The notes beneath the pieces were generated by a model. The model was not told where the DNA came from. It did no database searches and was given only the letters and a program-made list of their open reading frames with translations. From contig WPIO01000022.1 of the NCBI GenBank assembly GCA_009760855.2, forward strand, positions 2,096,001 through 2,160,000: a DNA stretch of 64,000 nt. The letters run 5' to 3'. Of the stretch, positions 45,833 through 58,309 are shown one piece after another. Numbering within the stretch: position 1 is the first letter of the stretch; each line of letters starts with the position of its first letter. The DNA comes from Cristatella mucedo (lineage: Eukaryota > Bryozoa > Phylactolaemata > Cristatellidae). The translations under genes and the position numbers were made by a program.

Positions 45833-45905
45833 GCAAATGTAAAGCGCCTAGAGAGTGATTGAGTTCTCTGAGGGCGCTTTATCAAGTGTGGTATTATTTT
45901 TACTA
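45833..45905 (+). mobile_element. LINE A 3' tail fragment
   Basis: AAAGCGCCTAGAGAGTGATT, GAGGGCGCTTTATCAAGTG and an ATT-type end; a clean copy of the family A terminal hairpin. Confidence 0.7.
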
Positions 45906-46019
45906 ATGGAAACTAAAGGGGTGCCTATTTCATGTCAAGAGGGCTCTAATAATTTTAAGAACCGTATTCAGAGGGTTGTGAACGGTTTTTCTATGCTCCA
46001 AATACGAAAATAATTGATT

Positions 46020-46112
46020 TATAAAGAAAGAATCGTACTTTGCAGAAATTCACTTATCGCGGTAGAGTCCGGAACTGATTAAACGCGATAAAAGAGGGAC
46101 TACTGTACAGCC
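46020..46112. mobile_element. pogo/Tigger-like DNA transposon end
   Basis: CACTTATCGCGGTAGAGTCC, GGAACTGATTAAACGCGATA and AAAGAGGGACTACTGTA follow the pattern of Tigger-type terminal inverted repeats (CAGTA...CCTC...CGC read from the other strand). Only one end is seen and the partner was not found, so it is a remnant or solo end. Confidence 0.4.
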
Positions 46113-46667
46113 TGGTATTTCGGATATTTATTTCCGCTAAATACCGCCGCGAGATTGACGGCTGCCCGGTGCGAGCACGGCCGCGCAAGCCTCGAAGGTG
46201 GAAGCGTGCGGATCAGTCGGCGGGCAGCTGGCTGCCAGAGCGGCTACCTGGCTTGCTGGAAAATGCTAGAGCCATCGTGACGTCTGTCTTCGTTGATGCA
46301 AACGCGGGCTCGATTCTCGAAATTGAACTGAACCGTGCTTGAAAAGCTAGTGTAGCTCAGGATGCGTTTTTGTCTCAGGTGTATTATATTTTGTCGAGAT
46401 AACCTGGAGAAGAGTTTGAATGTCTGCTTTGGTACCCAAATCCCGGGATCAGCTTTTTAGGCGACGCACTTACTCTCTAGTAGGAAGAGGTAATAAACTC
46501 TAACGCTCTGGGAGAGCAAACCATCGTTTGATTGCAGCTCGAGAGACGGCTGTTGCCACGCCGCGCTCACGTAGTGTAATTCAGAAGCTGCTGCGAGCAG
46601 TCCTTGCACGAGGGTGACGCGTAAATTAATTACTAACGGCGGCCGTTTAGTGACGGCAAGAGAAGCC

Positions 46668-46735
46668 CAGAAAGATACTTAGCTCTCTGAGAGCGCTTTA
46701 AAAATATTGTGTTATTGTTAACATAATTATCATTC
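46668..46735 (+). mobile_element. LINE A 3' tail fragment, degenerate
   Basis: AGCTCTCTGAGAGCGCTTTA followed by a TTATTGTT-type tail; a short terminal fragment of family A. Confidence 0.5.
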
Positions 46736-47201
46736 TTGACGGGAGCTTAGAAAAGCGAGGTGGCGCGAGGAAAGTTGACGAGCCGACGACGACATCGACC
46801 CGATTCGTCGAAACCTAGCAATGCGTGCCGCGAAAGCGACAACGAGGCTCTGCTGTAGACGGATTGGCCTCGCCGTTGCGCCGTTGATGTGAGCGCGACG
46901 GTGGCTAGCTGTAAGTCACCAGAGGGGGGGGGGACGAAACCGAAACTTTAGGTGCAAATAGTCCGCGTCAGAACAGCAAATATTGGATGACCACAGGCGC
47001 GGGCGAGCGTATTTGCATGTCATCATTTATTCATGCCGCCAATTTTGTGACGAGCCGCAAAGGCCTTGACCTACAGTCGGGTGAACAAGGTCGTCAGTGT
47101 GGCGCTTCGTTGTCACGCGGCGCTATTCTTTCTGCCTTCCGATCGCTTCCGGTCTATCGGTTTCGGCGTGCCCGCTTGACTCGCTTAGGCCGAGACGAGA
47201 C

Positions 47202-47338
<137 letters not shown>

Positions 47339-47699
47339 CACGTTAAGCTGCAGCTTAGATGAACGCGAAGCGGGGATCAAAGGAACGCAAGCGGAGCGAG
47401 AGCAAGAGGTGGTGGCAGCGCTAGACATGGCGCCGCTATGCACGTGCCGCTAGAGCCTGCCAAACGGGCGCCCTCTAGCCAAGGGACAGCTTCTAACTGC
47501 ACTGCCGACGAGCGGTACTTCCGATGGAGACAGCGCCCTCTCGGCGTCCGGCGACGCTACGTGCTTCGACAGATCGCAGCTAGCCTCGTAGCGGCACGGA
47601 TGCGAGCTAGCCTCGTAGCGGCACGGTGGCGACCGCGGAGGCGCGCGAGCGGACGTCGCTTTGTACCGTTGATCACTGAAGCTAGGCTACTCTGTTTCG

Positions 47700-48060
47700 A
47701 GCGTCGCAACTGACACGTTGCGCCACTTCTCACCTTTGATCCGATACCCATCGAGTGGCGCATGGACTTTAAGGTTCCGTCGCTCGCTCTTAGATCCTGT
47801 CATTCTCTCGTTTCAGTTCGGCCAACATATCTGAAAAATGCATTCCAATCAGAATTCCTATCGTGGCACACGCTTTCAGACTCAAGTCGTTTTGCAGCGC
47901 CTCGAACGAACTCCAAATGCTTTTGTGACCGTGCCTCAGTTCGTAAAATCCCAAAGCCTGGGGCCCATCGCCGAGTGACGTCGCGACACCCCCTCGACTT
48001 GACTACATTCAGAAGGATGCTAAATGCGAACCCGTTCCTCGAAACGAGATGGCTCAGTTA
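47700..48060 (+). mobile_element. Diverged LINE C-terminal fragment
   Basis: One frame reads MDFKVPSLALRSCHSL, LSDSSRFAAPRTNSK, FCDRASVR, PLDLTTFRRML, aligning with the family A C-terminus (DFKVLSLTLRSLHSL to SPDLTTFKKNL). Confidence 0.6.
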
Positions 48061-48822
48061 CGCTCGACACGTTCCTGCAGGGTTTCGAAGGCCTGAGTGG
48101 CTGCACTCGGCGGCCGTGTCCAGGTCGACGAAGCATTCGCCGATAGCTGGCTGGATTCCTCATTCAGTCAGGCGACAGTTTAATTAATGGAAAGTGCAGC
48201 CAATTGGGCTGCTAGCTCGTTTTCTGCTCCCTGGTTTTGTCGTCGAGGTCGCTCAATGGGACAATTACGAACCGTCTTTTGGGCTCCGTCTCGCGGGCCC
48301 AGCGGTAGACGCTGGGCGACCTCTTAAGGCATTCCTACCGACCCGAGTTTAACGAGCGGGCGACGCAGTGTGAGATGACACGAGATGAATCTCCTCGCGC
48401 TTGCACTCGAAACGCCGTCTCGCTAAGGCGGCGTTTTTCCGATCCACTGACGACGAGGCGCTGGCAACCGCAGGCAGTATCGCTTCCGCTGGCACTCTCC
48501 GCGCATGCGCTTCAGTCGAGAAACTCCCGCTGACCGCGCGTATCTAGTTAATGTTACCGCATCCACAGTTTATTGACTGAACAGATTATTGGCCTTCTTG
48601 ATATGCCATGCTCGAAAGCAGCGTAGCTATTCTCTGCCCAGGATTGCCCCTATGAAAAGACTAGCAGTATCCGTTAGCTAGGTCGCAGCTACCGCAGGTG
48701 GAGCTGGGCTAGGAGATGCACCCCTTGCTACGTTAAGCCGATGCCTAGCGTTCGTAGGTTCCGTGTAGAAGCCCAGTGGACTGCAGCGGCGCCTAGCGCC
48801 TCAGCGCAGCGGCACGCGAGTG

Positions 48823-49093
48823 TAATGTAACGTAATGTATCTCCGTCTGTAACTCCACAAAGTCATAAAGACCATGTGGGTGTTTTCGGAGAGTTTTTTT
48901 ATAGCGTACTCACAGCCTAAGCGGCTTTCGGTACGCATTCGGTAGCCAACAGACTTCGTCTCACACAACAAAGAAAAAGTGGGAAGCATAGCAGAGTCAG
49001 GAGAGCAGTTGAGGTAGTGAGTAGCATAGAAGTAGCAGCTCAGGACCGCTGAAAAGGATGCGCCGTAGCCGGCAGTAGGAGAGTAGTTGCCCT
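48823..49093 (-). mobile_element. LINE family B 3' fragment
   Basis: Starts with TAATGTAACGTAATGTATCT and runs through CTTTCGGTACGCATTCGGTA to GGAGAGTAGTTGCC, where similarity stops. 5'-truncated. Confidence 0.7.
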
Positions 49094-49522
49094 CTCGCAG
49101 TTATCGTTCAGCTCGATTAATTAAGCGGGGACCGCGGCGTTCGCTGCTAAATGTCGCGTCATCTCGCCCGACAACAACCCCGCAGTCTCGCGTTCTCGCT
49201 GTCGCACTTCCTATACGCGGGCCGCCGTAATGACTAGGCGCCGTCCTCGGCCAGTTCTTCTCAGCCAGTACGATCCGCCCCACGTTGCATCCGATAGTGT
49301 TTGTGCACTGAATGGCTGCTAATTGTGCAAACATGCGGACAAAGGATGAGAAGAATTCGCAATAGCGGTAGTCATCGTCGGGAGGCGTGCCGCCGCTGCC
49401 GCCACGGCTGCCACTGTCTACATACGCAGCTTCGCACTAGTCGGGCCAAAGCGCGACCGGAGCTCTTCTGCCGCGGAGGTAGCTTTGCTTCTGAGCTCAC
49501 GCCTGCGGCGCCGATTGCGTTT

Positions 49523-49612
49523 CATTATAACAATAATAATAATAATACACCTGACAAAGCACACTCAGAGAACTCTCAGAGATCTCTTTGTAGGCGCATT
49601 ACATTTTCTGGT
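49523..49612 (-). mobile_element. LINE A 3' tail fragment
   Basis: (AAT)n followed by ACACTCAGAGAACTCTCAGA and GTAGGCGCATTACATTT; tail only. Confidence 0.6.
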
Positions 49613-50761
49613 TATGCAGAAGAGAAACCACCAAGAGGGGGAGTGCCAACCGAGCGGCTCGCGAGGGAGGCTAAGAAGCTTAGCGGGTGCGGCCGGTGGG
49701 AGGCGCAGTGTCCTTGCTCAGCAGTGTCCTTGCTCAGTGCGCGTGCGCGATTTGGGCGCATAAAGACAGAGAGGCGCACGTCCGGTCTAATATTTAAAAA
49801 TTAAACGTAAGACCGCCGGACCTTGGAAAATTTCACGCAGGCGTGCCACCGCGCGGCCGTTCAGTCGTTGCCAAAAGCAAGCTGCTGTTTTGTGCTGCCT
49901 TAATCGAGACGGATCGATTGCACGGTTGCCAGATAGATCGCTTTGGGCTGTAAGGCTAAAATGTCTTGAAGGAACTAGTCGTAGCTGGCTCACACAGTGA
50001 CGAACGCGTGCGTATTCTGAAAGCACTTACGGTAGCGGGAGCACGTCATTCGCGCAACGTCAGCCGTAATCCGCTCACCGGAGAGGGTCCGAATTACGGC
50101 CTTGACCCGGAAGTTTGGGCTGAGCGTGAGGATAGGAGGGAAGCGTGCCGGTAGCCTTCGCTCGCGCCATTGCAACAAAAAGCACTGGGAACAACGCTCG
50201 TTCGACACGAGGCGCATCTAGAACTACATTCGCCAAGGTAGTTTCTTATATTTTATGCTGTGCATTTTTAACCATTTACGTTCGTGCAATTGGAATTGAC
50301 GCTTGATCTGGGCCCAAGTGCTCCGTGCCGATGCGTTCCCGTTAATCGAAATCCCTTCACTGCAAGTGCAATTTGTGGCGCAGTGGGACGGATAACTTTT
50401 TCCTTTCGCTCATACTTCATGAAAAGTGCTACGGTGTGAGCATTTCAGGCCTGTTGCTGCGCATCTTCTGCCCGTCGCCGCATAAAAGCGTCAAGCGCTT
50501 GCCACTTTGCGACTTCGCTCGGCATTCCGCGATAGCGAGTGCATTTATGCTATTTCCGTTAATGCCTTGGCGCTGTGCTATTCTTTTAGTTTCGATTTGC
50601 ACACTGCTTGGTTAACCGCACAGGTCTGGAGCGATGGTTGCGCACGAGTTTTTCCTCTTATTGTTTGAATTCAGGCAGAATTTTCTAATAATTTGATAAC
50701 AACGCGTTCATTGTAAATCGCTTTAAGAAAAATTTCTTCTGAGGCAACTGGCGTTGACTGG

Positions 50762-51375
50762 AAAATAATAATAATAATGCACTTGATAAAGCGCCCTCAG
50801 AGAACTCAATCTCTCTCTACGCGCTTTACATTTGCTGCAAAGGGAAATGCAATTGAATGGTGAGTAATATCATGCTTGATAAGCAAACAAAATGAATAAC
50901 ATGGTTAGGGGTGACATGCACAGGGTCAGCATGCAAATGTGGTTAGTGGCAGCAGGCACAGTGTCAGCACGCCTAAGCACGTGAAGGACGAATCACAGGG
51001 ACCCACTAAATGCTGTCCTAAATAGGCGTGTTTTTAAGTTCTTTTTAAATGTGGTCAAGTCAGGGGATGTTCTGACGCAATTCGGGAGGGAGTTCCAGGC
51101 TTTGGGAGCATACGAACTAAACGCACGTACGATGCGTGACCTGGTGGGGGAGTAGATCTGAGAGATAGGCTGGAGCCAAAGAATGAAGTGACCTAAGAGT
51201 GAGCGACAAAACCTTGAAGTCAATCCGTTGCTTGACTGGTAGCCAGTGCAGGTCGACGGGAAGTGGAGTAATGTGGCAACTGCGCCGCTCACGACAAACA
51301 TGCCTAGCTGCGGAGTTTTGCACCAGCTGCAATCGCCTGATCGAGCATGCCGGTAGGCCAGTAAGCAGAAGGTTT
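50762..51375 (-). mobile_element. LINE A 3' fragment
   Basis: On the plus strand it begins with (AAT)n and AAAGCGCCCTCAGAGAACTC. Reading the minus strand, the C-terminal block is VDLHWLPVKQRIDFKVLSLT and LRSLHSLAPAYLSDLLPHQ. 5'-truncated and broken by small indels. Confidence 0.85.
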
Positions 51376-51387
51376 TGAGCTGATCAG

Positions 51388-52890
51388 GACTAATATTAGT
51401 ATTAAATTGTATAGCACCCTAAGAGAACTGAATCTCTTTCTAAGCATTTTACAGATGCCGTATAGAAAGCATTACCAAATGATTGGTGGTAACATCCGCA
51501 AGCAGAAGGCATAGTGTAAGTAGGTACATGCACACGAAGGATGAATCACAAAGACCCACCGAATTCTGTAATAAACAGGTGCGTTGTAATCTTCTTTTTA
51601 AATTTCTTCATGTCAGGGGACGGCGTGGCGTGCGTCGGTAGTGAATTTCAGGCTTTGGGAGCATAGAAACTTAATGCACGGCCTCCAATGGTTTTGAGGT
51701 TCGTAGAGGTATGGCTAAACGATTCGAGTCAGAACTGCGGGTTATAAGATTCTTCGCCTGTGGGAAGAGATAGGTAGGCTGGTGCCAGATAATGTAAAAG
51801 AACCTCCAATTAAGTGACAGAACTTTGAAATCGATACTTTGCTTGGTTTTGAGTCTTTGTTGGTCGGCGAGAAGTGGTGTGATGTGGAAACTGCGAGGTT
51901 CACGTCAGCCGACCCTAGCTGCTGAGTTTTGCTCAATATGTAAGTGTCTGCTTGCAAAGGCCGATAGACAAGCAAGCTGTGAGTTACAAAAGTCAAGGTG
52001 GGCTGTCACAAATGTATAGACCAGTTTCAATTTAGTATCCCTGTCTTAGCAAGCAAGAATTTTAGCAATGTTATGTAGCTGAAAGTAGGCAGACTTGACT
52101 GTGGAACTGATGTTGTCGTATAATGAAAGGTCACTTTGGAACATGACACCTAGATTACGTGCATATTCAACAGGAGATATGCTGGCAGAGGCAATTTTGA
52201 GCGTTTGGTTTTTCGATTTCTGAATCACGCTTGGTTTGCCCATAACTAGTAGGTTGGTTTTGTCGTCTTTCAAATTAAAAAAGTTTGCTCCTACTCATGT
52301 GCGGATGTCATCAATATATGCAGCAATGGTCTGTAGAGAATTCGAGGTGCTCGAAGGTTGGGGAGGGATCAAAACCAAGGTTATATTGAGTGTCATCTGC
52401 ATAGAAGTGAAAGCCTAGATTGAGCTTGGCGATCGCACTGGAAAGAGGGAGAGTATAGACTGCGAGAAGACGGAGACCAAGCACAGAGCCCCGAGGTACC
52501 CCGTACTTAAGTGGCTCCTAGGATGATCATTATCCTTTCACATCAACACTCTGGAATCTCCCACTAAGACAGGAGCTGAACCATTGCAGAGCAGTGCCAG
52601 TGATGCCCAGGCGAGATACGAGACGCTCAAGGAGAACTTTGCGATCAGTAGCAGCGGAAGATCAAGCCGGAAGATCAAGCAGAGAGACTTTACCCTTGGT
52701 CTGCATTCGTGAGAAGGTCGTTATACACCCTAAGCAATGCTGACTCTGTGGAGTGATTAGCTCTAGACCCGTACTGGTACTTAATACCTAGGTTTGAGGT
52801 CTTAATATAAGAGTTCAGTTGGTCTGCCACAGCTCGTTAGAATGTCTTTGATAGGAGCAGGAGACTGGACGGAAGCTGCTGCTCAAGCCG
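51388..52890 (-). mobile_element. LINE A fragment including part of the reverse transcriptase
   Basis: Tail GCACCCTAAGAGAACTGAAT at 51413. Minus-strand pieces include RNLGVMFQSDLSLYDNISST (about 52170), a YADD-like region near 52400 and the upstream ANHSTESAL segment near 52750. Multiple stops. Its tail variant is the GCACCC type rather than GCGCCC. Confidence 0.75.
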
Positions 52891-53039
52891 CTGATAAGGT
52901 GCATCATAAAAGCACGGTTAAGCTACTAGAGGACAACTTATGCAGACCAAAACAAATTTTCTGAGGAGCAGATGGGTTTTTAGATGAGTAAAATACTGTC
53001 AAGGAAGGCAGGATCTCGCGAGCCATTCAGCAGTGAGTC

Positions 53040-53300
53040 TCCGGCTTTAGATTCGTAGGAACCAAAGGGGCGTGGATCCAAAGGATTTGAGTTTAGCTAA
53101 AGGCACAGCCATACGACCGGACTCAGAGGAGGCGGTGATGAGACGGAAGGGGAAGCTAGTAAGTTGCCTAGATAGGTAAGCCGGTGCAGGAGAATGAAAA
53201 GTCACCTTAAAGGTCAGTGACACCTTTAGGATGATTGCCTTTCCTGCAAGCGCGACACTTACTCGCGAAAGGTTGTATGTCTTCGTACCCATTTCACGAG
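53040..53300 (-). mobile_element. LINE C-terminal fragment, third relative
   Basis: A minus frame reads VSLTFKVTFHSPAPAYLSRQ then KLKSFGSTPLWFLRI, the same layout as the LINE C-terminus but closer to the copy at 61.1-61.5 kb (AGPAHISDLL, PPAKLKSSGDRAFS) than to family A. Confidence 0.45.
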
Positions 53301-53488
53301 TCTTTATTTCTTTGAGGAATTATAAATTATCGAAACATTTTACGCTTCATATTCACAATGATTTGAATCGCCTACCATTACATTGACAGTAATTTTTGTC
53401 GACCCATTTCATAGTGACAATAGGTTGATCTCGCGTAACTTAATCGTTCACATTTCGCCAACAGATATGTATAAAATGAAAAAAATGT

Positions 53489-53612
53489 AATTGATTTGTA
53501 TAGGGCCTTATAAAACCTCATCGCCATCCAAGCGCTTCACGTATGCCGCAGGGTTTGCGCCCACGGCCTTGGTCTGTAAAGGCTAGCACCTCCTGACCAA
53601 ACCAGGGCAGCA
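53489..53612 (-). mobile_element. tRNA-derived SINE, same family, minus
   Basis: The minus strand reads TGGTTTGGTCAGGAGGTGCT (A box), GCCGTGGGCGCAAACCC (B box), then GAAGCGCTTGGATGGCGATG and AAGGCCCTATACAAATC as tail. Confidence 0.6.
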
Positions 53613-53937
53613 GACGAAGCACCTCTTCGGCTGCTACCAGCTGTATGTTACATTCTGCAAAGTCACCGCGACCGAAGTGTACGACCTAAAGCCTAGCCAT
53701 CAATAACGGATTTGTACGGTGTCCCCCGTGATAGGCCAGAAACTCAGTGATGCACCGGTATTCTCGTCGCGAGCCCGCGGGCTTTTCCCGTCGTAAGCCC
53801 TCAGGCTTTTCGTGGGAGACCCCAGGAATGAACTTTTACTGGGCAGAGGGGAGTCCTGTGCTGAGCGCCTGCGATAAACATCTGGCAGGAAACAGCAACA
53901 GCAGCTGGGCTGCTAAGGCAAGCCGGCGGCCTTAGGG

Positions 53938-55310
53938 GACTACCTTCTTAGGAATGCAGACATAGAGTATCTCTGCTTGTTTTGCTCAGTCTTTCAGCAG
54001 CCTTTGATACTATCGATCACTAAGTGTTTCTCGAGATCCTCTCATCTCGCTTGGGCATCAATGGCACTGCACTGCAATCGTTCAGGTGCTATCTCAGTGG
54101 GCGACTCCATAGTATTGATGTGAACAGATAAAGATCGTCCGAGGAACCACTTAAGTATGGGGTACCTCAGGGCTCTGTACTCAGCCTGGTCTTTTTACCG
54201 TTTATACTCTCCCTGATGATGTGACTGCCAGGCATGACCTAGGCTTTCACTTCTACGCAGATGACACTCAATTGTACCTTTGCTTTGATCCCTCCAAGCC
54301 CACCAGCAACGTCAAATCCTTTAACTACCTTGGTGTATGTATTGCTGACATCCAAACATGGATGGAAGCAAACTTTCCTAAATTGAATGACGATTAAACC
54401 AACTTAGTAGTTACGGGAAAACCAAGAGGGACATGGAAATTGGAAAAGCTTAATGCTCAAAATTGGCTCTGCCAGTATATCTCCTGTTGAATCTGCACGA
54501 AATCTAGGCGTCCTGTTTCAAAGTGAATTTACGTTAGACGACCACATCAGCTTCACAACCAAGTCAGCCTACTTTCAGCTACACAACATTGCTAAAATTT
54601 GGGCTTGTTTACACAAGGATACCACATCTAAATTGGTCCATGCATCTGTGACATCCGTCTTGACTTTTGCAGCTCACTGCTTGGTGGTCTACCGGATTGT
54701 GCAATCAGGCGCTTAAACCGTTGGTGCAAAACTCTGCAACCAGACTTGTCGTAGTTTCCACATCGCACCACTTCTTGTCGACCTGCACTGGCTGCCAGTC
54801 AAGCAGCGCATCGACTCCAATGCTTTGTCACTCACTTTTAGGCCCTTCGTTCTTTGGGTCTAGCCCACCTATCAGAGCTACTTCCCACCAGGCTACCCAT
54901 CGCACTGCCTATTTTCTGAATCTAATCATTTAGCCACACATCGTACGAACCTCAAATCCTTAGGAGACTGTGCCTTTAGCTCGTATGCTTCCGAAGCCTG
55001 GAACTTAATTCCGACTGGCGTCACGACATCCCCTGACTTGAAGAAGTTTATAAAGAAGCAGCATTTAGTGGGTCCGTGCGATTCATTCTTTGTATGCTGG
55101 TGCGTCCTGACACTGTGCATGCTGCCACTAACCATATTTTCATGCTGACTTTGTGCGTGTCACCTCTAACCATATTGTGCTTGTTGTCATTGAGCATACT
55201 GCCACTAGCCATTCGACCATACTTCATTTGCAGCATCTCTAAAGTGCCGAGACTGAGATTAAGTTCTCAGAGGGTGCTACATAAATGTTTTGTTATTATT
55301 ATTATTATAT
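53938..55310 (+). mobile_element. LINE A 3' fragment from mid reverse transcriptase
   Basis: Begins inside the reverse transcriptase (YLRNADIE, FDTIDH-like near 54000), with a YADD-type site near 54256. The C-terminal block is broken into several frames (RNLGVLFQSEFTLDDHISFT, YFQLHNIAKIWACL). The 3' UTR ends with CTCAGAGGGTGCTACATAA and (TTA)n at 55295. A frameshifted, dead copy. Confidence 0.82.
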
Positions 55311-55499
55311 GTATTTCGTCTCGTATACTCGTATAAGTGGACTTGGAGTTTGCGTCGGTCGTATCGAAAGTAAGATTCTCTGCTACCAACCAGTGAGTTT
55401 GTTCCCAGAAAAGTTCCATCAGCTACGCGAAGTCTCCCACTATGTCAGAACAAAGTCCTTACACTGACCCACGAGACCCGCCATGGCATGTCTCCTTCA

Positions 55500-56110
55500 T
55501 GATAATATTAATAATAATAATAATACACTTGATACAGCGCCCTCAGATAACTCAATGTCTTTCTAGGCGCTTTACATTTGCTGCAAAGGAAATACGATTG
55601 AATGGTGAGTGGTATCGTGCTTGGTAAACAACATGAATGTCGTGGTTAGGGGTGACATGCACAGGGTCAGCATGCAAGTGTGTAGTGGCAGCATGCACAG
55701 TGTCAGCGAGCATAAGCATATAAAGGACAAATCACAGGAATCCACTAAATGCTGTGATAAATATGTGCATTTTTTTATTTCTTTTTAAATGTGGTCAGGT
55801 CAGGGGATGTTCTGACGCAGGTCGGGAGTGAGTTCCAAGCTTTATGACCATACGAACTAAATACACGGTATCCAAAGGATTTGAGGTTTGTACGAGATAT
55901 TGGTAAATTGTTAGGTTTCGAAAAGCGGGTAGTACGATGCTTGGTCTGGTGTGGGAGTAGATGTGATAGATAGGCTGGAGCCAAAAAATGAAGGGGCTTA
56001 AAAGTGAGTGACAAAACCTTGAAGTCGATCCGTTGCTTCACTGGTAGCCAGCACAGGTTGGCGAGATGTGATGTGATGTGGCAAATTTGAGAGTTCATAC
56101 CTAGCAAAAC
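55500..56110 (-). mobile_element. LINE A 3' fragment
   Basis: (AAT)n and ACAGCGCCCTCAGATAACTC at the plus-strand start. The minus strand reads LANLCWLPVKQRIDFKVLSL, LAPAYLSHLLPHQTKHRTT and KAWNSLPTCVRTSPDLTTFK in one frame, a relatively well-kept copy. Confidence 0.85.
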
Positions 56111-56149
56111 TGCTGCATCAGTTTCAGCCTCCTCGTGCCCTCACGTCCT

Positions 56150-56535
56150 CTATGGACAATACATTAGCTGTTCCATTCCTCTGCTTAAAGACCGTTGGCG
56201 ACAGAAGCTTTTGCTCTGCAGGTCCTAGATTGTAGAACTCGATTCATTCCACAATTCTTACGCAACGACAACTATCCTGCTGCCGACTATGTGTCATACT
56301 TTCCAACCGTCTTGAGCTGCTACTTTCAAGCTAGTCACTACTTCAACAGACTCAGCTACGCTTCTCATTTTCTCTTTATTGCGTGAGATGAAGTCTGTTG
56401 GCTACCGTATGTGGACCGAAAGCCGTTTAGGGTTTGAGTGCTCTATACAAAACTCTCGGGCGTAACACTCACATAGTCTTTGTGGCTTTTTGCAGTTACA
56501 GACGGAGATACATTGCACAACATTTACATTATGTG
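56150..56535 (+). mobile_element. LINE family B 3' fragment, plus orientation
   Basis: Reads ATGGACAATACATTAGCTGT, then the coding remnant MATEAFALQVLDCRTRFIPQF and the 3' UTR, and ends ACAGACGGAGATACATTGCA. It abuts the LINE A copy on its left at about 56115. Confidence 0.7.
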
Positions 56536-57307
56536 TAGTCAAGCGAACCGCTATTCGGTATCCTGTTGCATTTTGTCACGCTGCATCGATTCGCAAGCTC
56601 GGGCAACATAAAAGTACGTTTATCTTTACGTTACGTTTATCTTTAAACGGAGCTACGATTGGCGATGAGCTAGGCCCGCCCTTTCTTCTTAGCCAGCCCG
56701 ACCGCGCGAGGTTAAGTACCCGAAGCTCATGCTCGTTAATTGATTCGCTCAACGAACCGTTTCACTTTTCACCGAGCTCCTTGACCGTCAAATCGAACCG
56801 GCGAATCCACTTTTATCAAATAAGCCTTAAGTCGTAGCATTGAATCAATAGTGGATGGTGAAAATGGCTTCAGCTCCCGGTTTGCTAGGGAACATACGCA
56901 AAAAAGTACATAATATTTAAATTAATTTTAACATATTTATGTATATACATACACCTGCGTCGGGACGACTGACAGAATCTCTTTGGCACCGTGAATGTCA
57001 CGGTGGCATTTACGTAGGAGGCACACGATTTCGCTATCCGCGAGCTTTCTAAGAGAGTGTCGAGATGAACTGAGCAACCTATGAAGTGTATACAAGCAAT
57101 GTACATTTTGCTGTTAACGTAAGTGTACGAATAGAGCTGAACAGGAGACCAGCACAGAAGCGGCATCTTTTTTTGCAGCTGCTACTTGAGTTCTCAGATC
57201 AGACTTGAGTTCATCACCAGGTGTATAGCTTTGCCAAGCTTCGCTGATTCTCAACTGTGTCATCAGTGTCTGCTCCACGTACCGACCTTGTCGGCATCAC
57301 AACTCTA

Positions 57308-57309
<2 letters not shown>

Positions 57310-57355
<46 letters not shown>
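57310..57355. repeat. (TA)n microsatellite
   Basis: About 46 bases of pure TA. Confidence 0.95.
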
Positions 57356-57357
<2 letters not shown>

Positions 57358-57515
57358 CCTAACGGGTTTACTTCTGATGCTGTAAGATACGAATTTCAGA
57401 ACCAGTTGCAAGATATCCCAGAGGTCGTGTCGACTTTTTGCCTTCGATGAGAGAGTTGTGCTCAGAAAAATTACTTTGGTAAAGACAGTGTGGATTAGCC
57501 CACAGTTAGACACCG

Positions 57516-57797
57516 ATGACACAGTTGAGAATAGTTATTTCTGTGATGGCTAACAAGAAAAGGCTGCCATACTTTTATGGCAACCGCAGACATCTGATTG
57601 GTCAACGTTCAGCCCCCAGGGTGTTCAGGAAGGTATTCAGCGAGGAATGCCTTCGTGCAATGGAGACGGGCATTGCCAAAAATCTTGGAAACCCTAGCCA
57701 ATACAGCGAGTCTCTGGTAGCAGCAGGAGGTTCGGGTGCCTACCTTATCGACTACTGTAATTGGCGAAGTATTGAAGAGTTTCGTGGCTATGTTTGA
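57516..57797 (+). CDS. Unrecognised small ORF or exon, 93 codons
   Basis: ATG to TGA frame with protein-like composition: MANKKRLPYFYGNRRHLIGQ in its first part, VFSEECLRAMETGIAKNLG in the middle and GAYLIDYCNWRSIEEFRGYV at the end. I do not recognise a family. No LINE reverse-transcriptase motif is visible. It lies between retrotransposon-rich stretches, so it may be a transposon-borne or gene-fragment relic as easily as an exon. No clear splice partners were found. Confidence 0.25.
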   Translation: MTQLRIVISVMANKKRLPYFYGNRRHLIGQRSAPRVFRKVFSEECLRAMETGIAKNLGNPSQYSESLVAAGGSGAYLIDYCNWRSIEEFRGYV

Positions 57798-58309
57798 TCT
57801 TGGCCCGTGGCAGGATGTTCACAGCCTCGCCACTTCCAAGTTTCTAAATGTGAAACTGCACGAGCCGCTGCGTAGTGCTTATTCCTAAACATGGCTGGTC
57901 TTCGATTCAAGACCCTGGGAAGCGGTAGCATCTTTGTCTTGTCTGTGAGTGGCAAGTGAAGAATTACACTACCCCGCAGCCTTACAAAAACCATATTATG
58001 AAACCTTAAAAAACCATATTATGAAAGTAGGAATTCTAAAAACTTTCCAAATTTCCAAATTAAATTGTTAACAAACAGCCATTCTCACGATACCTTTTGA
58101 GCCACAGAGAAAAAATAACGAGTTACTAAACGATTAATAAAGTCAGATCCAATGAACCAGTAAGATCTCCAGTGTCTCCCTTACTGACTATCGACTCCTA
58201 TAATAAGCTAGGTTTGTTAGTTAGTCCGGAAGTACATCGAAGTCACCGACGTCACGTACGCATAAAGTCCTTGGTGTGGTATTTCTAGTGCTACTGCGAA
58301 TGACAAGTC

